From Eubacteriaceae bacterium (GTDB lineage: Bacteria > Bacillota > Clostridia > Oscillospirales > Acutalibacteraceae): a stretch of DNA of 64,000 nt. Location of the stretch: the NCBI GenBank assembly GCA_021770095.1, contig JAETRQ010000002.1:62001-126000 (forward strand), read 5' to 3'. Under the pieces are notes generated by a model. The model had not been told where the DNA came from and ran no database searches. It was given only the letters and a program-made list of their open reading frames with translations. How positions within the stretch are numbered: the first letter of the stretch is position 1; the number at the start of each line of letters is the position of its first letter. Shown here piece by piece: positions 16,255 to 24,799 of the stretch. The translations under genes were made by a program, and so were the position numbers.

Positions 16255-18660
16255 ATGAACAATTTTGATTTAACTGAAAATATAATAGAGTTACCTGTTA
16301 TACCATTGAGAGGATTAGTTGTTTTTCCTGATATGGTGCTTCATTTTGATGTTGGCAGAAGAAAAAGTGTAGAGGCACTTAAATCTGCAATGCACAATAA
16401 TCAAAGGGTATTTCTTGTATGTCAAAAGGATGCAAGTGTTGATGACCCGGGTATAGATGAGATTTTTGAAATTGGCGTTGTCTGTAATATTAAGCAGATG
16501 GTAAGAATTCCTAACAGTGACAATCTTCGTGTGGTTGTTGAAGGTGTTGAACGTGGAAAAATTATATCTGTTTGCCAAACCAAACCTTTTTTGAATCTTT
16601 CCATAAATATGTTGCATTCTGACTACCATGAGATCGTTGAAAGTGAAGAACTTGCTTATCAACGTGCGGTAAAAAAAGAATTTGAATCTTATGCTGCTTA
16701 TCTTCCTAAAATCAGTAATGATGTAATTGCAAAAGTTATTTCTATCGATGAAAGCGGTGCTTTGGCAGATTTTATTTGTTCAAATACTTCTATTGATTAT
16801 GCTGACAAACAGTCGGTTCTTATGGAACTTGATCCGCTTGATAGATTAATCAATTTACTGGTTCTGCTAAAAAAAGAAGTGTCTACTTTAGAAATTGAAA
16901 CTGAAATTCAGGAGAAAGTTAAAGAAGCAATTGATAAAAATCAGCGCGAGTATTATCTAAGGGAAGAAATAAAGGCGATAACAGATGCTCTTGGAGAAAG
17001 CGATAATCCGCTTGAAGAGGCAGATGAATACAGAACAAAAATAAAAAAACTCATATGTTCTGATGATATTAAAGAAAAACTTTTAAATGAATGCGATAAA
17101 TTGATGAAAATGCCTTCAGGTTCACATGAAGGTACTGTAGTAAGGAATTATATTGATAAATGTCTTGAACTTCCGTTTGGCAAGTATACAAAAGACACCA
17201 TTCATTTTGACAAAGCCAGAAAGATACTTGATAAAGATCACTACGGACTTGAAAAAGTTAAGGAAAGAATTATAGATTCCCTGGCAGTTTATAAGCGGAA
17301 TCCTGATTTTACCGGTCAGATTATTTGTCTTGCAGGACCTCCGGGAGTAGGTAAAACTTCAATCGTAAAATCTCTTGCAAAGAGTATGAACAGAAAATAT
17401 GTCCGCGTGGCTCTTGGTGGTATCCATGATGAGGCTGAGATACGCGGACACAGAAGAACTTATATCGGTTCAATGCCGGGAAGAATCGTTGAAGCAGTGA
17501 TAAAGTCTAAAACGTTTAATCCTATAATTCTTCTTGATGAAATTGATAAGCTTGGCAGTGATTATAAGGGTGATCCTTCATCAGCTCTGCTTGAAGCACT
17601 TGATCCTGAGCAAAATAATACATTTGCTGATCATTATATTGATTTCCCGATTGATTTAAGTAAAGTGATATTTATTACAACTGCTAATGATGTTTCATCA
17701 ATACCTGCACCTTTGTATGACAGAATGGAAATAATTGAATTGAATTCATATACTGTGCAGGAAAAGTTTAATATTGCAAAGAATCATCTTATAAAAAAAG
17801 AGATGACCCACCATTGTTTAAAAGCAAGAGAGTTTAAAATTACGGATGATGCGCTTTATGCTTTAATTGAGTGTTATACACGTGAGGCGGGCGTGCGTAA
17901 TTTACAAAAGATGATAGCATCTCTTTGCAGAAAAGCGTCAGTTGCACTTGAAAGCGGTGAAAAAACCTTTAAAGTAACTGAAAACAATCTTGAAAATATT
18001 CTTGGCAAAAGAAAGTTTTCTAAGGATGAGATTAATAAAGAAAATCAGATTGGTGTTGTTAATGGTTTGGCATGGACAAGTGTTGGCGGAACTTTATTGC
18101 CAATCGAGGTTTCTGTAATGGATGGTTCCGGCAAACTTGAATTAACAGGCAATCTTGGTGATGTTATGAAAGAGAGTGCAAAAACTGCAGTTTCTTTTGT
18201 AAGATCCAAGTCAGATATTTATGGTATAGAGTCTGATTTTTACAAAACAAAAGATATACATATACATGCACCTGAAGGTGCTGTCCCCAAGGACGGTCCT
18301 TCTGCCGGTCTTGCAATCACTACTGCACTTGTCAGCGAACTCACCGGTGTAGCGATTAAATCGAATGTTGCTATGACAGGTGAAATCAGCCTCAAAGGCA
18401 GAGCAATGGAAATCGGCGGACTCAAAGAAAAATCGATGGCAGCTTACATGTCTGGATGCAATACTGTAATTATTCCGCAGAAAAATCTGAAAGATCTTGA
18501 TGAAATTTCTCAGGAAGTTAAGGAAACCGTGGAATTTATTGCAGTTTCGGAATTTGATGAAATTATACCTATTGCACTTGATGAACCGATAGGATATAAT
18601 AACCGTAAAAATATTGCTATTAACAATAAAAAGGTACACCGTCCGGTTGTGTCACAATAG
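16255..18660 (+). CDS. lon: ATP-dependent protease Lon
   Basis: The 801-aa protein is full-length LonA. It has an N-terminal substrate domain (VIPLRGLVVFPDMV), an AAA+ module with Walker A GPPGVGKT (from about 361) and Walker B ILLDEIDK, and a C-terminal protease domain with the catalytic Ser in KDGPSAGLA (S683) and the Lys in GGLKEK. It degrades misfolded and regulatory proteins in the cytoplasm. ysxC follows after ten bases, a common Firmicutes pairing. Confidence 0.98.
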   Translation: MNNFDLTENIIELPVIPLRGLVVFPDMVLHFDVGRRKSVEALKSAMHNNQRVFLVCQKDASVDDPGIDEIFEIGVVCNIKQMVRIPNSDNLRVVVEGVERGKIISVCQTKPFLNLSINMLHSDYHEIVESEELAYQRAVKKEFESYAAYLPKISNDVIAKVISIDESGALADFICSNTSIDYADKQSVLMELDPLDRLINLLVLLKKEVSTLEIETEIQEKVKEAIDKNQREYYLREEIKAITDALGESDNPLEEADEYRTKIKKLICSDDIKEKLLNECDKLMKMPSGSHEGTVVRNYIDKCLELPFGKYTKDTIHFDKARKILDKDHYGLEKVKERIIDSLAVYKRNPDFTGQIICLAGPPGVGKTSIVKSLAKSMNRKYVRVALGGIHDEAEIRGHRRTYIGSMPGRIVEAVIKSKTFNPIILLDEIDKLGSDYKGDPSSALLEALDPEQNNTFADHYIDFPIDLSKVIFITTANDVSSIPAPLYDRMEIIELNSYTVQEKFNIAKNHLIKKEMTHHCLKAREFKITDDALYALIECYTREAGVRNLQKMIASLCRKASVALESGEKTFKVTENNLENILGKRKFSKDEINKENQIGVVNGLAWTSVGGTLLPIEVSVMDGSGKLELTGNLGDVMKESAKTAVSFVRSKSDIYGIESDFYKTKDIHIHAPEGAVPKDGPSAGLAITTALVSELTGVAIKSNVAMTGEISLKGRAMEIGGLKEKSMAAYMSGCNTVIIPQKNLKDLDEISQEVKETVEFIAVSEFDEIIPIALDEPIGYNNRKNIAINNKKVHRPVVSQ

Positions 18661-18670
18661 GTGATTGATT

Positions 18671-19273
18671 ATGAATTATAATAAAGCAGAATTTGAAAGA
18701 GCATACGGAATTCTTTCACAACTGCCGCCGAGCAGTGAACCTGAGATTGCCTTTGCAGGCAGGTCAAATGTCGGTAAAAGTTCACTCCTTAATAAATTAT
18801 TTAACAGAAAGCAACTCGCCAGAGTCAGTTCTGTTCCGGGTAAAACAATAACAATCAATTTTTACAATGTTGAAGCTGTAAAGTTTGTTGATTTGCCCGG
18901 TTACGGCTATGCCAAAATAAGTAAGCAGGAACTCGGCAGATTTGCAGATTTGATGGAAGGCTATTTTAAAACTGACAGAAATATTGCTTTGGTAGTTCAG
19001 CTTATTGATATGCGTCATCCATTGACCAAAGATGATGTCGGAATGATTACATTCATGAAAGAAATGGACATACCTTTTATCATCGTTATGACTAAATCGG
19101 ATAAGCTGAAGAAGAAAGCGTATGAAGAAAGACTCAGACTTTCAAAACAAGAGTTATCATTTGCCGGAGATGTTCCTGTTGTTCCGTTTTCTTCAGTTAC
19201 AGGGCAGGGCATCAATGGAATAAAGAATTATATTGAAAAAGCAATCAGTGATGATGGAGGATTAAATATATGA
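18671..19273 (+). CDS. ysxC: Ribosome biogenesis GTP-binding protein YsxC/EngB
   Basis: This 200-aa GTPase is needed for 50S assembly. G1 is GRSNVGKSS, G3 is DLPGYGYA and G4 is TKSDK, and the N-terminal FAGRSNVGKSSL block is typical. AGGTGAT just after the lon stop serves the ATG at 18671. It overlaps the next gene by four bases (ATGA), so lon, ysxC and the decarboxylase gene are likely co-transcribed. Confidence 0.97.
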   Translation: MNYNKAEFERAYGILSQLPPSSEPEIAFAGRSNVGKSSLLNKLFNRKQLARVSSVPGKTITINFYNVEAVKFVDLPGYGYAKISKQELGRFADLMEGYFKTDRNIALVVQLIDMRHPLTKDDVGMITFMKEMDIPFIIVMTKSDKLKKKAYEERLRLSKQELSFAGDVPVVPFSSVTGQGINGIKNYIEKAISDDGGLNI

Positions 19274-20544
19274 ATAAAAGACCATTTGTTACAAAGGAAA
19301 AAGTTGAAGAAATTGCTTCCCAATTTCCTACTCCTTTTCACCTTTATGATGAAAAGGGAATCAGAGATAATGTTGAAAACCTTAAAAAAGCATTTTCTTG
19401 GAATAAGGGTTATAAAGAATACTTTGCTGTTAAAGCAACTCCGAATCCGTTTTTGATTAATATTCTTCGTGAATACGGCTGCGGTTGCGATTGTTCATCA
19501 AAGCCTGAACTCATGATGTCAAAAACAGTAGGTGCTGTTGGTGATGATATTATGTTCTCGTCAAATGATACTCCGCTTGATGAATTCAAGTATTGTAATG
19601 ATTTAGGCGGAATTATCAACCTTGATGACATCACACATATTGAAGCAGTTGAAAAGGCTTGCGGCAGATTGCCTAAGAAAATGAGCTGCAGATATAATCC
19701 CGGCGGTGTTTTTAAAATTACAAACGATATTATGGATAACCCCGGTGATGCTAAGTATGGTATGACTACTGAGCAGATTTTTAAGGCGTTTGAGATTATG
19801 AAGGACAAGGGTGTAGAAGAATTCGGTATCCATTCTTTCCTTTGCTCAAATACGGTTACGAATGAATACTATCCAATGCTTGCAAAAGTTCTTTTTGACC
19901 TTGCAGTGGATTTGAAAAATAAACTTGGTGTACATATTACTTTCATTAATCTCTCCGGCGGTATTGGTATTCCATACAGACCTGAACAGGAGCCAAATGA
20001 TATTTTTGTTATCGGTGAAGGTGTGAGAAAAGTATATGAAGAAACACTTGTGCCTGCCGGTATGGACGATGTTGCAATCTTTACAGAACTTGGCAGATAT
20101 ATGCTTGGCCCTTATGGCGGATTGATTACAAAAGCTATAAATAAAAAGCATACACACAAGGAATACATTGGTGTTGATGCATGTGCAGCAAATCTTATGC
20201 GTCCTGCAATTTACGGTGCTTATCATCATATTACTGTTCTTGGAAAAGAAAATGATGCTTGTGATAATAAGTATGATATTACAGGCTCTTTGTGCGAGAA
20301 TTGTGATAAGTTCGCCATTGACAGAATGCTGCCAAAAATTGATATGGGTGATTATCTTTTTATTCATGATGCAGGTGCACATGGATTTTCAATGGGTTAT
20401 AACTATAACGGAAAACTCAGAAGTTCCGAAATATTACTCAAAGAAGATGGGTCTTATCAATTGATAAGACGTGCAGAGACAGAAAAAGATTATTTTGCTA
20501 CATTTGATTGCTTCGATTTTTTTGATGAATTAATTACCGAATAA
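19270..20544 (+). CDS. lysA: Diaminopimelate decarboxylase-type PLP enzyme
   Basis: This 424-aa fold-type III decarboxylase carries the PLP lysine K55 in YFAVKATPNP. The CENCD motif, a DAGAHGFSMG segment near the C-terminus and a GGIGIPYRPEQ phosphate-binding stretch follow. These fit meso-diaminopimelate decarboxylase, the last step of lysine synthesis. GGAGGA at 19256-19261 serves the ATG. No other lysine genes are adjacent, so a related ornithine/arginine-type activity cannot be wholly excluded. Confidence 0.82.
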   Translation: MNKRPFVTKEKVEEIASQFPTPFHLYDEKGIRDNVENLKKAFSWNKGYKEYFAVKATPNPFLINILREYGCGCDCSSKPELMMSKTVGAVGDDIMFSSNDTPLDEFKYCNDLGGIINLDDITHIEAVEKACGRLPKKMSCRYNPGGVFKITNDIMDNPGDAKYGMTTEQIFKAFEIMKDKGVEEFGIHSFLCSNTVTNEYYPMLAKVLFDLAVDLKNKLGVHITFINLSGGIGIPYRPEQEPNDIFVIGEGVRKVYEETLVPAGMDDVAIFTELGRYMLGPYGGLITKAINKKHTHKEYIGVDACAANLMRPAIYGAYHHITVLGKENDACDNKYDITGSLCENCDKFAIDRMLPKIDMGDYLFIHDAGAHGFSMGYNYNGKLRSSEILLKEDGSYQLIRRAETEKDYFATFDCFDFFDELITE

Positions 20545-20548
20545 TTTT

Positions 20549-20575
20549 AAATCCCTGATATTTTATCAGGGATTT
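20549..20575 (+). terminator. Intrinsic terminator after lysA
   Basis: A 12-bp stem, AAATCCCTGATA with TATCAGGGATTT, has a 3-base loop and is followed by TTCTTTA. Confidence 0.85.
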
Positions 20576-20578
20576 TTC

Positions 20579-20607
20579 TTTACTTTCACAGTTTAGTGTG
20601 TTACAAT
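20579..20607 (+). promoter_or_regulatory. Promoter of the yerC operon
   Basis: TTTACT (20579-20584), a 17-base spacer and TACAAT (20602-20607), just after the lysA terminator. Confidence 0.6.
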
Positions 20608-20633
20608 GTGATTGTATGGGGGTATATAATATT

Positions 20634-20942
20634 ATGAGTAGAAAACTGCAGGATGACAATCTTGATTATTTATTTAAAGCCGTTTTGTCACTTCAAAATA
20701 CGGAAGAATGTTATGATTTTTTTGAAGATCTTTGTACAATTCAGGAACTCAAAGCAATAAGCCAGCGTCTTGTTGTTGCTAAAATGCTTTCCGAAAAATG
20801 TGTATATACTGATATTGTTAATGCAACCGGTGCATCAACTGCAACAATCAGTCGTGTGAATCGTTCTTTGCAGTATGGATGTGATGGCTATGACAAAATA
20901 TTTGAAAGAATAAGAGAGCAGGAAGAAAATGAGCAGTTATGA
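20634..20942 (+). CDS. YerC/YecD-family TrpR-like regulator
   Basis: The 102-aa protein has the TrpR-like helix-turn-helix of the YerC group: LCTIQELKAISQRLVVA followed by TDIVNATGASTATISRVNR. The ATG at 20634 follows a GGGGG ribosome site; the longer frame from 20598 starts within the promoter. The effector and regulon are not known from sequence. It overlaps a methyltransferase gene by 14 bases. Confidence 0.9.
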   Translation: MSRKLQDDNLDYLFKAVLSLQNTEECYDFFEDLCTIQELKAISQRLVVAKMLSEKCVYTDIVNATGASTATISRVNRSLQYGCDGYDKIFERIREQEENEQL

Positions 20943-21660
20943 AACTTTTGCCAAGTTCTATGACTCTTTAACTGAAAATGTGAATTATGAAGTTAGAAAT
21001 GATTATGTTTCTAACTTTTTTTCTCGATATAATGAAAATGGCAAAAAAATCCTTGATTTGGCCTGCGGCACAGGAACTATGACCAAGTTTTTTGTTGATA
21101 AAGGTTATTCGGTGATAGGTATTGATTTGTCATCAGATATGCTTACTGTTGCTAAAGAAAAATGCCCTGATACGCAGTTTATAAAGGCTGATATGAAGCA
21201 TTTTTCTCTGACAGATAATGTTGATTGTTGTCTATGCTCTCTTGATGCCATAAATCATTTGACGGATATTGAGGATGTTGATCAGTGTTTTAAATGTGTG
21301 AGTGAGGCATTAAATTTGGGCGGAATCTTTATTTTTGATGTCAACACTCCTTATAAGCATAATTCAGTACTTGCCGATAATACTTTTGTGTTTGATGAGG
21401 AAGATTATTTTCTTGCCTGGGACAATAATTATATCGGTGATAATACTGTTGAAATATTCTTGGATTTTTTCATATTTAATGGTAAAAATTATGAGCGTTA
21501 CAGCGAGAATTTTTATGAAAAGGCATATACTGTTGAAGAGTTAAAAATGTGTCTTGATCGTAACTCTTTTGAAATTATCGGTATTTACGATGAATTGACA
21601 CAGGAAGAACCGAATGACAGAAGTGAACGAATATATTTTGTATGTAAAAAGGTGAAATAA
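20929..21660 (+). CDS. Class I SAM-dependent methyltransferase
   Basis: This 243-aa Rossmann-fold methyltransferase has motif I ILDLACGTGTMTKFF, the acidic motif IGIDLSSDML and an LDAINHL segment at the motif IV position. The N-terminus YETFAKFYDSLTENVNYE is common to a Firmicutes subgroup of unknown substrate. It overlaps both its neighbours, which indicates a yerC-methyltransferase-hslO operon. Confidence 0.88.
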   Translation: MSSYETFAKFYDSLTENVNYEVRNDYVSNFFSRYNENGKKILDLACGTGTMTKFFVDKGYSVIGIDLSSDMLTVAKEKCPDTQFIKADMKHFSLTDNVDCCLCSLDAINHLTDIEDVDQCFKCVSEALNLGGIFIFDVNTPYKHNSVLADNTFVFDEEDYFLAWDNNYIGDNTVEIFLDFFIFNGKNYERYSENFYEKAYTVEELKMCLDRNSFEIIGIYDELTQEEPNDRSERIYFVCKKVK

Positions 21661-22535
21661 TGGGTAAAATTGTTAGATATATTACAGAGGACGGAAGTGC
21701 ATTTGTTATCGCAACAGATTCCACTGATGTTGTTGCGAAGGCGGAACAAATCCATCAGACATCTGCCGTTAATACTGCGGCATTGGGCAGATTAATGACG
21801 GCTGCCTCTATGATGGGAGATATGCTTAAAGGCAAAGAAGATTCTGTGACTTTGAGGCTTAACGGGGGAGGACCTGCCGGTTCAATCGTTGCAGTTTCAG
21901 ACTGCGATGGCAATGTTCGCGGATATTTACAGAATCCTGTCGTTGAAATTCCACTCAATGATAAAGGTAAATTGGATGTAAAAAAAACAGTTGGAACAAA
22001 TGGTTATCTTTATGTCATGAAAGACATAGGATTAAATGAGCCTTATATTGGTCAGACTCAAATTGTCAGTGGTGAAATAGCAGAAGATATAACAAATTAT
22101 TTTGCAGTATCAGAACAAACACCTTCTGTTTGTGCACTTGGTGTTCTTGTTAATCCTGATTTGACTGTTGCAAATGCAGGCGGCTTTATTATTCAGCTCC
22201 TGCCGGGATGTCCTGAGGAAACGATTGAAAAGATTGAGCAATCCATGCAGGATATTGAGCCCGTTACAACAATGCTGTCGTCAGGTATGTCAGCAGATGA
22301 TATTGCTATAAGAGCCTTAAAAGGAATTCATATTGATAAACTCGACGAAAGTGTTACAGAGTACAGATGCAACTGCTCAAGAGACAGAGTGGAAGCCGCT
22401 TTAATTTCAACAGGATTGGAATCCTTGCAGGAAATGGCTGACTCAAATGAAGACACAAGCGTTGAGTGTCATTTTTGCGATAAAGTATATACTTTTACTC
22501 CAAATGAAATAAAAAATTTGATGAAAAATAATTAA
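21660..22535 (+). CDS. hslO: Redox-regulated holdase chaperone Hsp33
   Basis: The 291-aa protein is full-length Hsp33. The core includes RLNGGGPAGSIVAVSD and FAVSEQTPS, and the C-terminal zinc switch uses four cysteines, CNC and CHFC. Oxidation of these activates the chaperone in the cytoplasm. The start codon overlaps the upstream stop (TAATG), so translation is coupled. Confidence 0.97.
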   Translation: MGKIVRYITEDGSAFVIATDSTDVVAKAEQIHQTSAVNTAALGRLMTAASMMGDMLKGKEDSVTLRLNGGGPAGSIVAVSDCDGNVRGYLQNPVVEIPLNDKGKLDVKKTVGTNGYLYVMKDIGLNEPYIGQTQIVSGEIAEDITNYFAVSEQTPSVCALGVLVNPDLTVANAGGFIIQLLPGCPEETIEKIEQSMQDIEPVTTMLSSGMSADDIAIRALKGIHIDKLDESVTEYRCNCSRDRVEAALISTGLESLQEMADSNEDTSVECHFCDKVYTFTPNEIKNLMKNN

Positions 22536-22567
22536 TTGGAAAAAGTTGAAAAAACTTAAAAAAAGTC

Positions 22568-22596
22568 TTGACTTTTGATAGGAGTTATTGTATTAT
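22568..22596 (+). promoter_or_regulatory. Promoter of the tRNA cluster
   Basis: TTGACT (22568-22573), a 17-base spacer and TATTAT (22591-22596). The predicted start falls near a small GCAA-loop hairpin (22602-22615). Confidence 0.8.
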
Positions 22597-22628
22597 ATAT
22601 CTCGTCGCAAGACGACACAGTGGTATGT

Positions 22629-22704
22629 GGGAGCATAGCTCAGCTGGGAGAGCATCTGCCTTACAAGCAGAGGGTCACAGGTTCGAGCCCTGTTGTTCCC
22701 ACCA
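22629..22704 (+). tRNA. tRNA-Val (UAC)
   Basis: Complete cloverleaf: acceptor GGGAGCA with TGTTCCC, D-arm GCTC...GAGC, anticodon stem TCTGC/GCAGA around loop CTTACAA (anticodon UAC), T-arm ACAGG TTCGAGC CCTGT. CCA is encoded. Confidence 0.97.
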
Positions 22705-22709
22705 CAAAT

Positions 22710-22786
22710 GGCCCGGTAGTTCAGTTGGTTAGAACGCTAGCCTGTCACGCTAGAGGTCGACGGTTCGAGCCCGTTCCGGGTCGCCA
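22710..22786 (+). tRNA. tRNA-Asp (GUC)
   Basis: Acceptor GGCCCGG with CCGGGTC (one G-U pair), anticodon stem CTAGC/GCTAG with loop CTGTCAC (anticodon GUC), canonical T-arm. CCA is encoded. Confidence 0.97.
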
Positions 22787-22791
22787 TTTAT

Positions 22792-22867
22792 GCTTCTGTA
22801 GCTCAGTCGGTAGAGCAGGGGACTGAAAATCCCCGTGTCGATGGTTCGATTCCGTCCGGAAGCACCA
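22792..22867 (+). tRNA. tRNA-Phe (GAA)
   Basis: Acceptor GCTTCTG with CGGAAGC, anticodon stem GGGGA/TCCCC with loop CTGAAAA (anticodon GAA), T-arm with TTCGATT loop. CCA is encoded. Confidence 0.97.
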
Positions 22868-22872
22868 CATAT

Positions 22873-22948
22873 GCGGATGTAGCTCACCCGGTAGAGCGCA
22901 ACCTTGCCAAGGTTGAGGTAGCGAGTTCGAGCCTCGTCATCCGCTCCA
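22873..22948 (+). tRNA. tRNA-Gly (GCC)
   Basis: Acceptor GCGGATG with CATCCGC, anticodon stem CAACC/GGTTG with loop TTGCCAA (anticodon GCC), canonical T-arm. CCA is encoded. Confidence 0.97.
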
Positions 22949-22954
22949 CATCAT

Positions 22955-22976
22955 AAAGGCTTCACCTGAAGCCTTT
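22955..22976 (+). terminator. Hairpin between tRNA-Gly and tRNA-Cys
   Basis: AAAGGCTTCA and TGAAGCCTTT form a near-perfect stem around CC, with only a short T-run (TTTTATTAT). It has the look of a terminator, yet tRNA-Cys lies nine bases downstream. Confidence 0.6.
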
Positions 22977-22984
22977 TATTATAC

Positions 22985-23059
22985 GGCACCATAGCCAAGC
23001 GGTAAGGCAGAGCTCTGCAAAAGCTTTATGCCCCAGTTCAAATCTGGGTGGTGCCTCCA
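22985..23059 (+). tRNA. tRNA-Cys (GCA)
   Basis: Acceptor GGCACCA with TGGTGCC, anticodon stem GAGCT/AGCTT (the last pair is T-A, with one G-U), loop CTGCAAA (anticodon GCA), T-arm with TTCAAAT loop. CCA is encoded. Confidence 0.95.
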
Positions 23060-23062
23060 TTT

Positions 23063-23088
23063 AACGACACAACAATTGTTGTGTCGTT
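23063..23088 (+). terminator. Intrinsic terminator of the tRNA cluster
   Basis: A perfect 13+13 palindrome (AACGACACAACAA and TTGTTGTGTCGTT) is followed by TCTTTATTTTTT. Confidence 0.85.
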
Positions 23089-23142
23089 TCTTTATTTTTT
23101 AATTAAGACTTACCTTTAAATATGTAATATTTTTGTAATATA

Positions 23143-23171
23143 TTAACTGTTGAAAAATTAATTATTATAAT
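23143..23171 (+). promoter_or_regulatory. Promoter of the arabinose operon
   Basis: TTAACT (23143-23148), a 17-base spacer and TATAAT (23166-23171). A second overlapping TATAAT lies at 23171-23176. No AraR- or cre-like palindrome is obvious. Confidence 0.55.
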
Positions 23172-23213
23172 ATAATATATTAATATATATAAATAAAATT
23201 TGTGAGGTCATAT

Positions 23214-24797
23214 ATGGCTGAATATAGTATTAACGGAACTGAATCACTTGGTGTTGAGTTTGGTTCAACACGCATAAAAGCAGTTTTGGTTGACAGTGAC
23301 TGCCATCCGATTGCGGTCGGAACATATGATTGGGAAAATAAGTTTGAAAACGGATTTTGGACATATGACTTATCAGATGTTTGGACCGGATTGCAAAGTG
23401 CGTACAGAGATTTGTCTGCAAATGTAAATGACAAATTTGGTGCTGAAATTGAGAATTTATCGTCAATTGGTTTTTCTGCTATGATGCACGGTTATCTTCC
23501 TTTTGACAAGGATGGTAATCAACTGGTTCCTTTCAGGACTTGGCGTAACACAACAACACAGCAGGCAGCATCTAAACTGACAAAGTTGTTTCATTTTAAT
23601 ATTCCTCAAAGATGGAGTATCGCTCATCTTTATCAGGCAATTTTGGATAACGAAAGTCATATCAATGCTATTGACTATCTCACAACTCTTGCCGGTTATG
23701 TGCATTGGAAATTAAGCGGTCAGAAAGTTCTTGGCGTCGGCGAGGCATCCGGTATGTTTCCGATTGACAGTGATATTTGTGACTATGACAGTAATATGAT
23801 TGCTGCTTTTTCTTTATTGAATGAAGTTAAGGTTTGCAAATGGAATATACGTGATATTCTCCCTAAAGTTATTCAAGCAGGTGAGAATGCGGGTCGACTG
23901 ACAGATGAGGGTGCGCTCCTTATTGACCCGACAGGAAAACTGAAACCCGGAGTACTTATGTGTCCGCCTGAAGGCGATGCAGGCACAGGCATGGTTGCCA
24001 CTAACAGTGTCAGAGTAAAAACGGGTAATGTTTCTGCCGGTACATCCATTTTTTCTATGACAGTACTGGATACACCGTTAAAAAAAGTTTATGAAGAAAT
24101 TGATATGGTAACAACACCTACAGGCAAACCCGTTGCTATGGTACACTGTAATAACTGCTGTACCGATTTGGATTATTGGGTTAATCTGTTTATTGAATTT
24201 TCTGCCTTAACAGGTGTTGAATTATCAAAGTCAGAAATTTATGATTTGCTTTATAATGCTGCACTGGATGGTGAGAAAGATTGCGGCGGGCTTGTGAATA
24301 TTAACTATTTTTCAGGTGAGCCGATTACCAAACTTGAAAGCGGAAAGCCATTATTTGTCCGCACGGAAAATGCTGAATTTAATTTATCAAACTTTATGCG
24401 TGCACAAATCTATTCTGCCGTGTCAACTCTGAAAATAGGAATGGAAATTCTTGAACACGAAGGTGTTAAAATTGACACTTTAATGGGGCATGGAGGATTG
24501 TTTAAAACAAAATTTGTTGGTCAGAAATTTATGGCGGATGCTATGAACACACCTGTTTCCGTTATGGACACTGCCGGAGAAGGCGGAGCATGGGGTATTG
24601 CAATCCTTGCAAGATATGCGGCTGATAATTCCGGCTTGCCTTTGGAAGATTATTTGGATAGATTTATATTCAATAGTTACACATCAAGTACAGTTAAACC
24701 TGATGAAAATGACGTTATCGGATTTAATAAATATATTGAACTTTATAAAAAAGCAATTAAGATTGAAAAAAACGCTGTTGAAATTTTGGGGAGTTAA
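23214..24797 (+). CDS. FGGY-family carbohydrate kinase, probable L-ribulokinase
   Basis: The 527-aa protein has the FGGY N-terminal ATP-binding motif GVEFGSTRIKAVLVD. A conserved PEGDAGTGMVATNSV segment and a C-terminal GHGGLFKTK region follow. It directly precedes araA and araD, so L-ribulose phosphorylation is the expected job, although the sequence resembles the xylulokinase-like branch rather than classical AraB. The ATG at 23214 follows GAGGT at 23204-23208; the GTG at 23202 is part of that ribosome site. Function is inferred from context. Confidence 0.85.
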   Translation: MAEYSINGTESLGVEFGSTRIKAVLVDSDCHPIAVGTYDWENKFENGFWTYDLSDVWTGLQSAYRDLSANVNDKFGAEIENLSSIGFSAMMHGYLPFDKDGNQLVPFRTWRNTTTQQAASKLTKLFHFNIPQRWSIAHLYQAILDNESHINAIDYLTTLAGYVHWKLSGQKVLGVGEASGMFPIDSDICDYDSNMIAAFSLLNEVKVCKWNIRDILPKVIQAGENAGRLTDEGALLIDPTGKLKPGVLMCPPEGDAGTGMVATNSVRVKTGNVSAGTSIFSMTVLDTPLKKVYEEIDMVTTPTGKPVAMVHCNNCCTDLDYWVNLFIEFSALTGVELSKSEIYDLLYNAALDGEKDCGGLVNINYFSGEPITKLESGKPLFVRTENAEFNLSNFMRAQIYSAVSTLKIGMEILEHEGVKIDTLMGHGGLFKTKFVGQKFMADAMNTPVSVMDTAGEGGAWGIAILARYAADNSGLPLEDYLDRFIFNSYTSSTVKPDENDVIGFNKYIELYKKAIKIEKNAVEILGS

Positions 24798-24799
24798 TT

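Noticed and set aside
22575-22826. Open frame of 83 codons across the tRNA cluster
   Set aside because: It reads straight through tRNA-Val, tRNA-Asp and into tRNA-Phe, all complete cloverleaves; it has no ribosome site.
22977-22982. TATTAT as a promoter for tRNA-Cys
   Set aside because: It lies two bases before the mature tRNA, so transcription could not start correctly.
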